Source: Caulobacterales bacterium RIFCSPHIGHO2_01_FULL_70_19
GTDB taxonomy: Bacteria; Pseudomonadota; Alphaproteobacteria; Caulobacterales; Caulobacteraceae
NCBI GenBank assembly: GCA_001794825.1
Contig: MGLK01000020.1
Location: 1-33,714 of the forward strand
Reading direction: 5' to 3'
Length of the DNA stretch: 33,714 bases
Positions within the stretch are counted from its first letter, which is position 1. Each line of letters begins with the position of its first letter. The notes under the pieces were generated by a model. That model saw only the letters and a program-made list of their open reading frames with translations, made no database searches and had not been told where the DNA came from. A program made the translations under genes and the position numbers. Below, in pieces: positions 1-6,396 of this stretch.

Positions 1-32
1 GCCCCTGATGGAAGCGATCAGAGCCTGAGAAG

Positions 33-49
33 GAGGCGCTCTGCGCCTC
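33..49 (-). terminator. GC-rich hairpin downstream of tRNA-Leu
   Basis: A perfect 7-bp stem (GAGGCGC/GCGCCTC) with a 3-nt loop lies about 65 nt past the tRNA 3' end on the strand of the tRNA. There is no U-run after it, so an intrinsic terminator is only possible. It could equally be a chance GC hairpin. Nothing else recognisable was found in 1-113. Confidence 0.25.
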
Positions 50-113
50 GATAACACCTCCGCCCCACGCCAGCTCAGCGCGTTTCTACACGGCCTCAGT
101 CATTCATGGACTT

Positions 114-413
114 TGGTGCGGGCGGCCGGGATCGAACCGGCAAGGGCTTTCGCCCGACGGATTTTCGTACCACTTCGGCTTTCGCCGCCGGCCGGTTCGG
201 ACCGTTCGTGGTCTGGACTATCCCTTCGTCATAGCCCGCAGGCCTTAGACGCCGCCCGTCTAGTCTCTACACCTTCCCGCAAAGACGGGCTTGGCTCGGG
301 ATCGCCATCTGACAGGGTTCCCCGACTTTGAGCGGTTCTACGTCCGGGGTTTCCCCCGGCGCACTCAATCCTCAGCTTAAGTCCGTTGCGTCTACCAGTT
401 TCGCCACGCCCGC
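114..413 (-). tRNA. tRNA-Leu(UAA), interrupted by a group I intron
   Basis: The 5' exon is 413..379 and the 3' exon 165..114; spliced together they give an 87-nt type II tRNA with encoded CCA (116..114). The acceptor arm GCGGGCG pairs perfectly with CGCCCGC. The D arm is GCGAAACTGGTAGACGC, the anticodon stem ACGGA/TCCGT encloses the loop CTTAAAA (anticodon UAA), the long variable arm has the stem GGGC-GAAA-GCCC, and the T arm is GCCGGTTCGATCCCGGC. The two exons meet between U34 and A35. Every arm pairs only when 213 nt are removed, so the gene is read as intron-containing rather than broken. It lies 49 nt downstream of the integrase gene on the same strand. Confidence 0.95.
166..378 (-). ncRNA. 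Group I self-splicing intron (IC3-like) in tRNA-Leu anticodon loop
   Basis: The 213-nt insert lies between U34 and A35, the position used by the cyanobacterial/plastid tRNA-Leu(UAA) intron. Seen in sequence: a 5' splice-site helix P1 in which exon ACUU pairs with intron GAGU, leaving the conserved U.G wobble at the splice site; a P2-like hairpin CCGGGG-GAAA-CCCCGG (344-359); a P/Q-type segment CCCGAGCCAAGCCC; an R segment AGAGACTA and an S segment GGGATAGTCC whose GACTA (261-265) and TAGTC (216-220) form P7; GNRA-capped helices near the 3' end; and a terminal omega-G at 166. There is no room for a homing endonuclease ORF. Subgroup IC3 is inferred from host tRNA, insertion site and size. Confidence 0.9.
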
Positions 414-427
414 AGGCTGAAGCGTCT

Positions 428-455
428 CTATAGCTGCGTTCGTGCTGCGCCCCAA
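428..455 (-). promoter_or_regulatory. Candidate promoter for tRNA-Leu
   Basis: On the minus strand TTGGGG (455..450) and CTATAG (433..428) are separated by 16 nt and end 15 nt before the tRNA 5' end. This would let the tRNA be transcribed independently of int, whose stop codon is at 463. The -35 match is imperfect, and the call rests on spacing and position alone. Confidence 0.35.
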
Positions 456-462
456 GGCGAGT

Positions 463-1764
463 TCAGTCGACGTCCGTCGCCTGACTGCTCGCCGCCCGCC
501 GTTTCGCGGGCTTGGGCTTGCGGACGTTGATGGCCGAGGCGTCCAGCACGTTCTTGATGTGAGAGGCATAGTACTTCTCGATCATCTCGACGCTGGTCCG
601 GCAGTTCTTCGCGACCTGGTAGATGTCGGCGCCCTCCATCAATCGCATCGAGATGTAGGTGTGACGCAGGCTATAGGCCGTGCGGGGATTGCCTTCTCGG
701 TCCCTCTTCAGATCGAGCTCGTCGAGGACCGCATTCAGCAGTTCGCGCTGAACCAGACCGAACACGAGATCGGTCGGCTGGCCATCCTTGCGTTTGCGAA
801 CCCGTTCGAAGGGCAGCACCGCGCCGGGCATGCTTTTGCAGAACCCGGTGCCGCGCTTGCCACGTACCTCGATCTCGAGAATCCGCTCACCGGTCGAATC
901 GTCCTCAACGATGGAGACATCGCGGAACTCCAAGCGCTGCGCCTCGTCCGGCCGCAGCCCCGTATTGACCATGAACAGGATGAAGTCGTGGAACTGTTCG
1001 CTTTCCGCGCGCCACCGCTCCTTCCTCGGGTTTTTGGCCCGCTCCCGGGTGGTCTCATAGAGGCGCGCATACTCTTCGGGAGAAAACCAGGCCCGGTGGC
1101 TGACCTTGCCGGAGGCGCGATAGGGACTGGACATATCCGGCAAGGCGGCGATCCATCCCTTCCGGTTTGCAGTCTTCAAGACCTGGCGCAGACAGACCAT
1201 CTCATTGTGGAGGGTCTGACGGCTCGGTCGCTTCCACGCTCGGAGCTTCCCGATGCGCTCCCGTCCGTTGCTCACGTAGCGAGTTCGCTCAGGTTCGGCA
1301 GGAGGCGTGACGCGGTGGACTCGGTATTCCTGGATGCGCCCGGCCGTGACTTGCGAGACCGCCAGGTCCCCGAAGTATGGCAACAGGTAGAGCCGTAGCA
1401 CCCGCGCCTTGCTGGCGACGTACTGGGCGTTGCGTTCGCCCAAGGTCATCGCCTCGAATTCCAGGAGGAAGGCCGAAGCTGCCTCGCGGAAGGTCTTCTC
1501 TCCCGGCCGCGTTCGCGGCGTTTCAACAGGGATGGAGGGCTGCCCCGGCGCAACGACAATCCCGCCGCGTCGGCGCAGCCGATCCTCCGCGACCCTATCG
1601 AGGTACCAGTCGCGCGCGTACTCAAGCGCGTAGGCCAGGTTCTCCTGCTTGGTCGATTGCCGATGATTACGACCGCTGAGATAGGTCGCGCACTGCCAGA
1701 AGCGGCTATTCTCTCGCCGGTACACATGGACCCGGCCGTCCATGAGCGTGTGAGACTCGGACAC
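463..1764 (-). CDS. Tyrosine recombinase/phage-type integrase
   Basis: This 433-aa protein has an N-terminal arm-binding-like region (about 1-85), a SAM-like core-binding domain (about 90-205) and a C-terminal catalytic domain (about 225-405). Visible catalytic residues: Arg271 in NTGLRPDEA, a beta-hairpin Lys near 303, Arg367-His368 in YSLRHTY and nucleophile Tyr399 in EKYYAS. The usual first His of the HxxR box is Tyr364. The start is GTG at 1764, preceded by AAGGAGG at 4 nt; an ATG 2 nt upstream is out of frame. The gene reads toward the intact tRNA-Leu, and behind it at 1861-1901 lies a duplicate tRNA 5' half, so the tRNA is the likely integration site. Base composition is less GC-rich than in neighbouring genes, consistent with transfer. 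No excisionase or cargo gene is visible between the tRNA repeats. Confidence 0.92.
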   Translation of the reverse strand: MSESHTLMDGRVHVYRRENSRFWQCATYLSGRNHRQSTKQENLAYALEYARDWYLDRVAEDRLRRRGGIVVAPGQPSIPVETPRTRPGEKTFREAASAFLLEFEAMTLGERNAQYVASKARVLRLYLLPYFGDLAVSQVTAGRIQEYRVHRVTPPAEPERTRYVSNGRERIGKLRAWKRPSRQTLHNEMVCLRQVLKTANRKGWIAALPDMSSPYRASGKVSHRAWFSPEEYARLYETTRERAKNPRKERWRAESEQFHDFILFMVNTGLRPDEAQRLEFRDVSIVEDDSTGERILEIEVRGKRGTGFCKSMPGAVLPFERVRKRKDGQPTDLVFGLVQRELLNAVLDELDLKRDREGNPRTAYSLRHTYISMRLMEGADIYQVAKNCRTSVEMIEKYYASHIKNVLDASAINVRKPKPAKRRAASSQATDVD

Positions 1765-1789
1765 ATCGCCTCCTTGCCGTCGCCGGCAA

Positions 1790-1809
1790 CTGTGTAAGGC
1801 CTGTGTAAG
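1790..1809. repeat. Tandem direct repeats CTGTGTAAG, 11-bp period
   Basis: Two exact copies of CTGTGTAAG (1790-1798 and 1801-1809) are separated by 2 nt, placing them one helical turn apart just upstream of int. The pattern fits arm-type integrase binding sites, or an operator in the int promoter. The role is inferred from placement. Confidence 0.5.
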
Positions 1810-1825
1810 TCTCTAAATCGTCTAA

Positions 1826-1854
1826 CCGTTTGTTTTTACTACGTAAACAAACGG
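1826..1854. promoter_or_regulatory. 10-bp perfect inverted repeat between int and tRNA fragment
   Basis: CCGTTTGTTT (1826-1835) and AAACAAACGG (1845-1854) form a perfect inverted repeat with a 9-nt spacer. It lies in an AT-rich pocket 72-90 nt upstream of the integrase start and 6 nt from the tRNA-derived repeat. Likely roles are an operator for int or a recombination-accessory site. It could also be the core-type site of the element before integration. Confidence 0.6.
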
Positions 1855-1860
1855 TGTTAC

Positions 1861-1901
1861 GATTTTAAGTCCCTTGCGTCTACCAGTTTCGCCACGCTCG
1901 C
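1861..1901 (-). repeat. Duplicated 5' half of an intronless tRNA-Leu(UAA); probable att site
   Basis: On the minus strand this is a tRNA-Leu 5' half running from acceptor GCGAGCG through the D arm to the uninterrupted anticodon loop CTTAAAA and the next TC. It then diverges into GTAACACC with no 3' half. It shares an exact 24-bp block (1874-1897) with the 5' exon of the intact gene. It differs in one acceptor base and one anticodon-stem base (AGGGA rather than ACGGA), and it carries no intron. Same orientation as the intact gene plus an integrase between the two copies make it a probable attachment-site duplication. Confidence 0.8.
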
Positions 1902-1952
1902 GGCTGCGGCGCGGTCTAGCAGCGGCGGGCGGCTTCCGCCATGCGGCGATGG

Positions 1953-2279
1953 TCAGGCGGCGCCGAAAGCGGTCACCGCGCCGATCAGCACGACCCAGCC
2001 GATGCATCCGAGCAGGCCGATGGCCGAACAGACGACGCCGGCGATCGCCACGCCACGCCCCGGACCGGTGGGCCGCTTCAGCGCCACAAGGCCGAGGATC
2101 AGGCCGAGAGGGGCCAGGATCCACGCGATCAGGCCAACGAACGGAATCCAGACCGTGCAGATGGAGAAGACGCCCAGCACCAGCGAGGCGACCGCCAGCC
2201 CGGTGTCCTGCGGCGCCACGTGGATGTGGACGCTGGTCGCCCCGGCGTGGGACCCCGTCGTGACATTCGGATCAGTCAT
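1953..2279 (-). CDS. DUF4190-like small membrane protein
   Basis: The protein is 108 aa with two strongly hydrophobic segments (about 26-55 and 75-105) around a short loop containing LKRPTGPGRG. The pattern SLVLG-F...PLGLILGLVALKR...RGVAIAGVV is typical of DUF4190 membrane proteins of unknown function. I prefer the ATG at 2279 because AGGGG lies 9 nt upstream; an in-frame ATG at 2288 has no space for a ribosome binding site. It is the first gene beyond the tRNA/integrase locus and reads toward it. Confidence 0.8.
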   Translation of the reverse strand: MTDPNVTTGSHAGATSVHIHVAPQDTGLAVASLVLGVFSICTVWIPFVGLIAWILAPLGLILGLVALKRPTGPGRGVAIAGVVCSAIGLLGCIGWVVLIGAVTAFGAA

Positions 2280-2354
2280 CTGCGCCATCCCCTGCGTGGA
2301 CGCGTTCTACTCTGACGTGAAATCCGGCCCGGTCAACTGATCTCGCCGCGCCGC

Positions 2355-3800
2355 CTACCGGGCGGCGACCGTCGCCCCCGACGCCCGGAAGTCGATGTCG
2401 GAGTTGGCCAGCAGCCACAGGAAGGCGGCCCAGGCGGCGACGTTCTGGTCCATCGCCTCCGGATCGATCCGGTCCAGCACGTCGTCGACGGTGTGGTGAG
2501 TGTCGAAATAGTCGGTGCCGTCCTGGTTCAGCCGGAAGGCCGGCACGCCCGCCGCCACCGTCGGCCCGGTATCGGGTCCGCCGCCGGTCGCCGGGGCCGG
2601 GTCGAACAGCACGCCCAGAGGCGTCAGCACCGCCTGCGCCGCGCGCCGGAAGTCGGTGTCCGCCGCCCCGGCGGGAAGGTTGAGGCTGTAGATCGGCCCC
2701 GCCCCGAAATCGCTCTCGCTGATCGCCACATGGTTGGCCATCTCGCCGCTGCGGCTCTGGGCGTAGAAGCGGGCCCCCGCCAGCCCCTGCGCCGGCGGCG
2801 GCTGGCTGACCTCCTCCGAACCCCACCAGACCACCCGGATGGTCCGGCGCGGCCGGCGCGGCATGTCCTCGATCAGCTTCAGGGCCGCGGCGGTGATCGC
2901 CACCCCGGCCCCATCGTCGATGGCCCCCGTGCCGAGATCCCAGCTGTCCAGGTGGCCGCCGATGACGATCACCTCGTCGGCCGCCCCCGAACCGCGCACC
3001 TCGCCGATGACGTTCTGGCTGTGGCTGTCGGCGGTGAAGCCGGCGGTCGAGAACAGCCGCATCCGCACCGGCTGGTCGGTCATCGCCGTCATGCGGCGCA
3101 GCTGGTCGGCGTCCGGCGGGCTCATGGCGAAGGCCGGCACGGTCCCCTCGCCCACCCGGGTCGCGCCGGTGTGGGCGAAGCGGTGGTCGTGGGTGCCCAG
3201 CGAACGCAGCACATAGCCGACCGCGCCCCGCTTCGCCGCCTCGAACGGCCCGTTGCCGCGGATCGGCGAGGTGGCGCCGTAGCCGCGCCCGTCCTGGGCC
3301 TGCACCGTGTCCTGCAGCACCACGGCGATCTTGCCGGTCAGCGACCCCTCCGGCTGGTCCAGCAGCTGCTGGTAGGTCTCGAAGATTGCGGCCTCGCCCT
3401 CGATCCCCTCCGCCGGCGTGGCCATCGAGCCGCCCAGCGCCACGACCTGCAGCGGCTGCGGGAAGGGCGACAGGATCTCCACCCGCGCCTCGCCCCGCGT
3501 CCACAGCGCCAGCGGGAACTCCTCGATCGAGACGTTGTCGAAGCCCATCTCGCGGAACTTCGCAGCGCCCCACGCCGCCGATGCCTGCTCCGAGGCCGAG
3601 CCCGCCAGACGCGGTCCGAAGCGGGTGGTCAGCTCCTCGACCAGTTCGTAGGCCGCGTTGTCCTGCAGCGCCCGGTCGCGCAGCTGTTCGGCCTCGCGCA
3701 CGGTGCGGGCGTCCTGCGCCGTCGCCGGCGCGGCGGCGAGGCTCAGCGCCAGCGACGCGCCCAGCGCGCTGGCGGCGAGAAGGCGGACGGTCAGGGACAT
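2355..3800 (-). CDS. Exported M28-family zinc aminopeptidase/carboxypeptidase Q-like
   Basis: The 481-aa protein starts with a Sec signal peptide (cleavage near ATAQD, residue 29). The peptidase M28 domain carries the two-zinc ligands: His283-x-Asp285 in GGHLDSWD, Asp295/Asp296 in AIDDGAG, Glu329-Glu330 in WWGSEE, Asp364 and a C-terminal His435/436 in YFDTHHTVDD. A protease-associated-like insert (about 120-230) precedes the catalytic part, as in plasma glutamate carboxypeptidase relatives. It should cleave small peptides in the periplasm or outside the cell. The gene is monocistronic, divergent from nothing close, with 105 nt of upstream sequence. Function is confident at family level; substrate is unknown. 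Confidence 0.92.
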   Translation of the reverse strand: MSLTVRLLAASALGASLALSLAAAPATAQDARTVREAEQLRDRALQDNAAYELVEELTTRFGPRLAGSASEQASAAWGAAKFREMGFDNVSIEEFPLALWTRGEARVEILSPFPQPLQVVALGGSMATPAEGIEGEAAIFETYQQLLDQPEGSLTGKIAVVLQDTVQAQDGRGYGATSPIRGNGPFEAAKRGAVGYVLRSLGTHDHRFAHTGATRVGEGTVPAFAMSPPDADQLRRMTAMTDQPVRMRLFSTAGFTADSHSQNVIGEVRGSGAADEVIVIGGHLDSWDLGTGAIDDGAGVAITAAALKLIEDMPRRPRRTIRVVWWGSEEVSQPPPAQGLAGARFYAQSRSGEMANHVAISESDFGAGPIYSLNLPAGAADTDFRRAAQAVLTPLGVLFDPAPATGGGPDTGPTVAAGVPAFRLNQDGTDYFDTHHTVDDVLDRIDPEAMDQNVAAWAAFLWLLANSDIDFRASGATVAAR

Positions 3801-3905
3801 CGGCGGCTCCGGGGACTCGGCAAGGAAGGCGGCGAACCTAGACCGGACATCCGGAGCCGGAAAGCGTCGGCGGCCCGAGTTTCCCCGGCCGCGACATAAG
3901 CAGGA

Positions 3906-4145
3906 TCACTCGCCCTTGACGTAAGGCTCCACCGGCCCCTGCAGCTTGACGGTCAGCGCCTTGCCGCGGCGGTCGACGCGGTTGCCCACCGCCAGCCGCA
4001 CCCAGCCCTCGGAGACGCAGTATTCCTCGACGTTGGTCTTCTCCTCGCCCTTGAAGCGGACGCCGATTCCCTTGGCCAGCACGTCGGCGTCGTGGAAGGG
4101 GCTGTCGGGGTCGACGCAAAGGCGGTCGGGAAGGACGTCGGTCAT
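3906..4145 (-). CDS. DUF3297 family protein
   Basis: This is a 79-aa conserved hypothetical protein. The segments PDRLCVDPDSPFHDADVL, GIGVRFKGEEKTNVEEYC, SEGWVR and GPVEPY match the DUF3297 family, found broadly in proteobacteria at about this length. No signal peptide or membrane segment is seen, so it is probably cytoplasmic. ATG at 4145. It is transcribed divergently from the alpha/beta hydrolase at 4275. No biochemical role is known to me. Confidence 0.9.
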   Translation of the reverse strand: MTDVLPDRLCVDPDSPFHDADVLAKGIGVRFKGEEKTNVEEYCVSEGWVRLAVGNRVDRRGKALTVKLQGPVEPYVKGE

Positions 4146-4208
4146 GGCGGAGTCTCGCAGGCGAATTCAGCCGCCGCCTTTAGCCGACCGGGCCGCGCGC
4201 TCCAAGGC

Positions 4209-4250
4209 TTGACCTGACGCCGCGTCATCGGCCTAGGTTCGTTTCGAAAC
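4209..4250 (+). promoter_or_regulatory. Candidate promoter with GTTTCGAAAC palindrome
   Basis: TTGACCT (4209-4215) and CCTAGGTTC (4232-4240) resemble the Caulobacter housekeeping -35 and -10 elements, though the spacer is a little long. A perfect 10-bp palindrome GTTTCGAAAC (4241-4250) follows at once, where a repressor would block initiation. It lies 25-66 nt before the hydrolase start. Confidence 0.4.
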
Positions 4251-4274
4251 AGGACGGACCTTTCCGGACACCCG

Positions 4275-5153
4275 ATGCGCGACCTCGAAACCCGCGACTT
4301 CATCGCCGCCGCCGCCGACGGCTTTCCCCTGTCGATGCGCCTCGTCTCGCCGTCCGACCCGCGCGCCGCCGTGCTGGTCAGCTCCGGCACCGGCTTCCCC
4401 AAGGGCTTCTACGATCGCTTCGCCCGACATCTGGCCGGCCAGGGCGCGGCGGTCCTGACCTATGACTTCCGCGGCGTCGCCGGCTCCCGGCCGGCCGATC
4501 TCGCCTCCATGCAGATGGACTACCCGGACTGGGGCCGCCTCGACATGCCGGCGGCGGTCGACGCCCTCGCCGGCGCCGCGCCCGGCCTGCCCCTGCTCCA
4601 CGTCGGCCATAGCGTCGGCGGCCATTTCGTCGGGTTCATGCCCAACCACGAGCGGATCGCGCGCCACGCCTTCGTCTCGGTCGGCAGCGGCTGGTGGGGC
4701 GCGCACCACCGTTCATACAACCCGCTGGAGCTGTTCTTCTGGCATGGCTACGGCCCCTGGAGCCTCGCCCGGCGCGGCTACATCCGCGGCGGCGGCCTCT
4801 GGGCCGGGACCGACCTGCCCCGCGGCGTGTTCGAGACGTGGAAGCGCTGGTGCCACCGGCGCGACTACTTCCTCGGCGAACTGCAGGACCGGCTCCGTCC
4901 CCACGATTTCGACGCTGTCGCCGCCCCGATCCGCTCGTGGATCTTCACCGACGACCCGATCGCCACCCCCGCCGCCTCGGAGAGCCTGCTGCGCGTCTAT
5001 CCGTCCGCGCCGAAGGAGACCCTCGTCCGCGCCCCGGCCGACTACGGCGTCCGCCGCATCGGCCACGAGGGCGCGTTCCGCCGAGGGATGGAGCCGCTCT
5101 GGAACGAGATCGCCGACTGGCTGCTTGAACCGGCGTCCGCGCGGCATAGGTAA
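4275..5153 (+). CDS. Alpha/beta hydrolase (serine hydrolase)
   Basis: This 292-aa cytoplasmic protein has an alpha/beta hydrolase fold: the nucleophile elbow GHSVGG places Ser113, the acid is probably Asp226 or Asp227 (IFTDDP) and His264 (RIGHEG) completes the triad. LTYDFRGVAGS is the strand-4 region preceding the nucleophile. It resembles predicted serine aminopeptidase/esterase-type hydrolases of the COG4757 kind; the substrate cannot be told. The gene ends 24 nt before the aldo/keto reductase start, so the two are likely cotranscribed, perhaps for carbonyl or ester detoxification (inference). Confidence 0.85.
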   Translation: MRDLETRDFIAAAADGFPLSMRLVSPSDPRAAVLVSSGTGFPKGFYDRFARHLAGQGAAVLTYDFRGVAGSRPADLASMQMDYPDWGRLDMPAAVDALAGAAPGLPLLHVGHSVGGHFVGFMPNHERIARHAFVSVGSGWWGAHHRSYNPLELFFWHGYGPWSLARRGYIRGGGLWAGTDLPRGVFETWKRWCHRRDYFLGELQDRLRPHDFDAVAAPIRSWIFTDDPIATPAASESLLRVYPSAPKETLVRAPADYGVRRIGHEGAFRRGMEPLWNEIADWLLEPASARHR

Positions 5154-5177
5154 GCCGCCCCCAGTACGGAGCCTCCC

Positions 5178-6029
5178 ATGACCGACCAGCCCGCGATCGT
5201 CGTCGACGGAAACCGCATTCCCCTGCTCGGCTTCGGCACCTGGATGCTCGAGCCCGACGACGCCCGCCGCATGGTCGCCGAGGCCCTGCGCATCGGCTAC
5301 CGCCATATCGACACGGCCTGGATCTACAGGAACGAGAAGGCGGTCGGCGACGGCATCCGTGACGCCGTCGAGGCCGGCCACGTCGCCCGTGAGGACATCT
5401 GGCTGACCACCAAGATCTGGGTCGACCACTTCGAGCGCGACGCCCTGCTGAAGCAGGCCGAGGAATCCGCCGCCAGCCTCGGCTTCACCCCGGACCTGCT
5501 GCTGCTGCACTGGCCGAAGCCGCAGCCGTCGTTCGAGGAGACCCTCGGCGCCCTCAACGAGGCGAAGGACCGCGGCCTCACCCGCAGCATCGGCCTGTCC
5601 AACTTCCCCTCTGCCGAGTTCCGTCAGGCCCAGTCGTTGTCCCCGGCGCGGCTGGTCACCAACCAGGTCGAGTACCACCCCTACCTCAAGCTCTCGAAGC
5701 TCAAGGCTGCGGCGCGCGAGCTCGGCTCCTCCATCACCGCCTGGTCGCCGCTGGCCCAGGGCAAGATCGCCGACGACGCCACCCTGGTCGAGATCGGCCG
5801 CGCCCACGGCAAGACCCCCGGCCAGGTCACCCTGCGCTGGCTCATCCAGCAGGAGGTGATCGCCATCCCGCGCACGGCGAAAGAATCCCGCGCCGCGGAG
5901 AATTTCGACATCTTCGACTTCGAACTCTCCGCCGAGGAGATGGATCGCATCCACGCCCTGGCCCGTCCCGACGGCCGTCTGGGCGACTGGATTGATCCCG
6001 CCTTCCAATGGGATCAAGAATGGGCCTGA
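5178..6029 (+). CDS. Aldo/keto reductase (AKR5-like, 2,5-diketo-D-gluconate reductase family)
   Basis: The 283-aa NADPH-dependent oxidoreductase has a TIM barrel. The catalytic tetrad is complete: Asp45 (HIDTAW), Tyr50 (IYRNE), Lys79 (LTTKIW) and His111 (LLLHWP). The family signature SIGLSNF and the cofactor segment IPRTAKESRAAENF are present. Length is normal for the small prokaryotic AKRs, which reduce aldehydes, ketones and keto-sugars in the cytoplasm. It sits directly downstream of the alpha/beta hydrolase, probably in the same transcript. The exact substrate is not predictable. Confidence 0.93.
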   Translation: MTDQPAIVVDGNRIPLLGFGTWMLEPDDARRMVAEALRIGYRHIDTAWIYRNEKAVGDGIRDAVEAGHVAREDIWLTTKIWVDHFERDALLKQAEESAASLGFTPDLLLLHWPKPQPSFEETLGALNEAKDRGLTRSIGLSNFPSAEFRQAQSLSPARLVTNQVEYHPYLKLSKLKAAARELGSSITAWSPLAQGKIADDATLVEIGRAHGKTPGQVTLRWLIQQEVIAIPRTAKESRAAENFDIFDFELSAEEMDRIHALARPDGRLGDWIDPAFQWDQEWA

Positions 6030-6105
6030 CGCGCGGCGCCCGAACCGCGCGCGAGGGAGACGGCGCTCAAGCAGGCGCTCGCCGGTAGCGCCAGGAAGGA
6101 TGCCC

Positions 6106-6354
6106 ATGGGTTCGGTGCTGGGATTCCCCGGCGTCGATCCGTCCGACGCGGCGGTCGGCGCACGACTGAGGCGATGGCGCGAACAGCGGGGCGTCTCGGT
6201 CGACGACCTCGCCCGCCTGATGGACATCTCGCCGGAAGAGGAGCGCCGCGCCGAGGCCGGCCGCGCCCACCTCGACAGCGTCCAGCTGGGCGCCGCCACC
6301 GCCGCCCTGCGCCTGCCGCTGTGGGCCCTGGTCTCCGACACCCGCGCCTACTGA
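6106..6354 (+). CDS. Small XRE-type helix-turn-helix protein
   Basis: The 82-aa protein has an XRE/Cro-like fold: LRRWREQRGVSVDDLARLMD followed by EERRAEAGRAHLD and LGAATAALRLPLWAL. The start is ATG 6106, with AGGAAGG 6 nt upstream; an in-frame ATG at 6100 abuts the ribosome binding site and is less likely. It is essentially a lone DNA-binding domain. It lies 42 nt before ubiD and may belong to that transcript; what it regulates is unknown. Confidence 0.75.
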   Translation: MGSVLGFPGVDPSDAAVGARLRRWREQRGVSVDDLARLMDISPEEERRAEAGRAHLDSVQLGAATAALRLPLWALVSDTRAY

Positions 6355-6396
6355 TCGCAGGTGACAGCCGGCGCGGCCCCGCCTAAGCCTCGCCGC

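Larger units (their letters stand above)
414..1901 (-). mobile_element. Minimal integrative element or remnant at tRNA-Leu
   Basis: A segment of about 1.5 kb is bounded by two tRNA-Leu 5' halves in direct orientation. It holds one integrase gene, phased direct repeats and an inverted repeat, and nothing else. Recombination between the flanking tRNA segments would remove int and still leave a full tRNA-Leu. Small size and lack of cargo suggest a decayed island, or a satellite that needs outside help. The exact ends are inferred from the repeats. Confidence 0.55.

Noticed and set aside
442..1398. Long plus-strand frame opposite the integrase
   Set aside because: It is antisense to a protein with complete recombinase motifs and shows no family features itself.
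1861..1901. Second functional tRNA-Leu
   Set aside because: The sequence stops matching two bases past the anticodon loop; no 3' half, variable arm or T arm follows.
4713..6341. 542-codon minus-strand frame across the hydrolase and aldo/keto reductase
   Set aside because: High-GC shadow; both plus-strand genes have full catalytic motifs.
6361..6396. GTG start for UbiD at 6361
   Set aside because: The added 12 residues are not like UbiD N-termini; ATG 6397 gives the conserved start.
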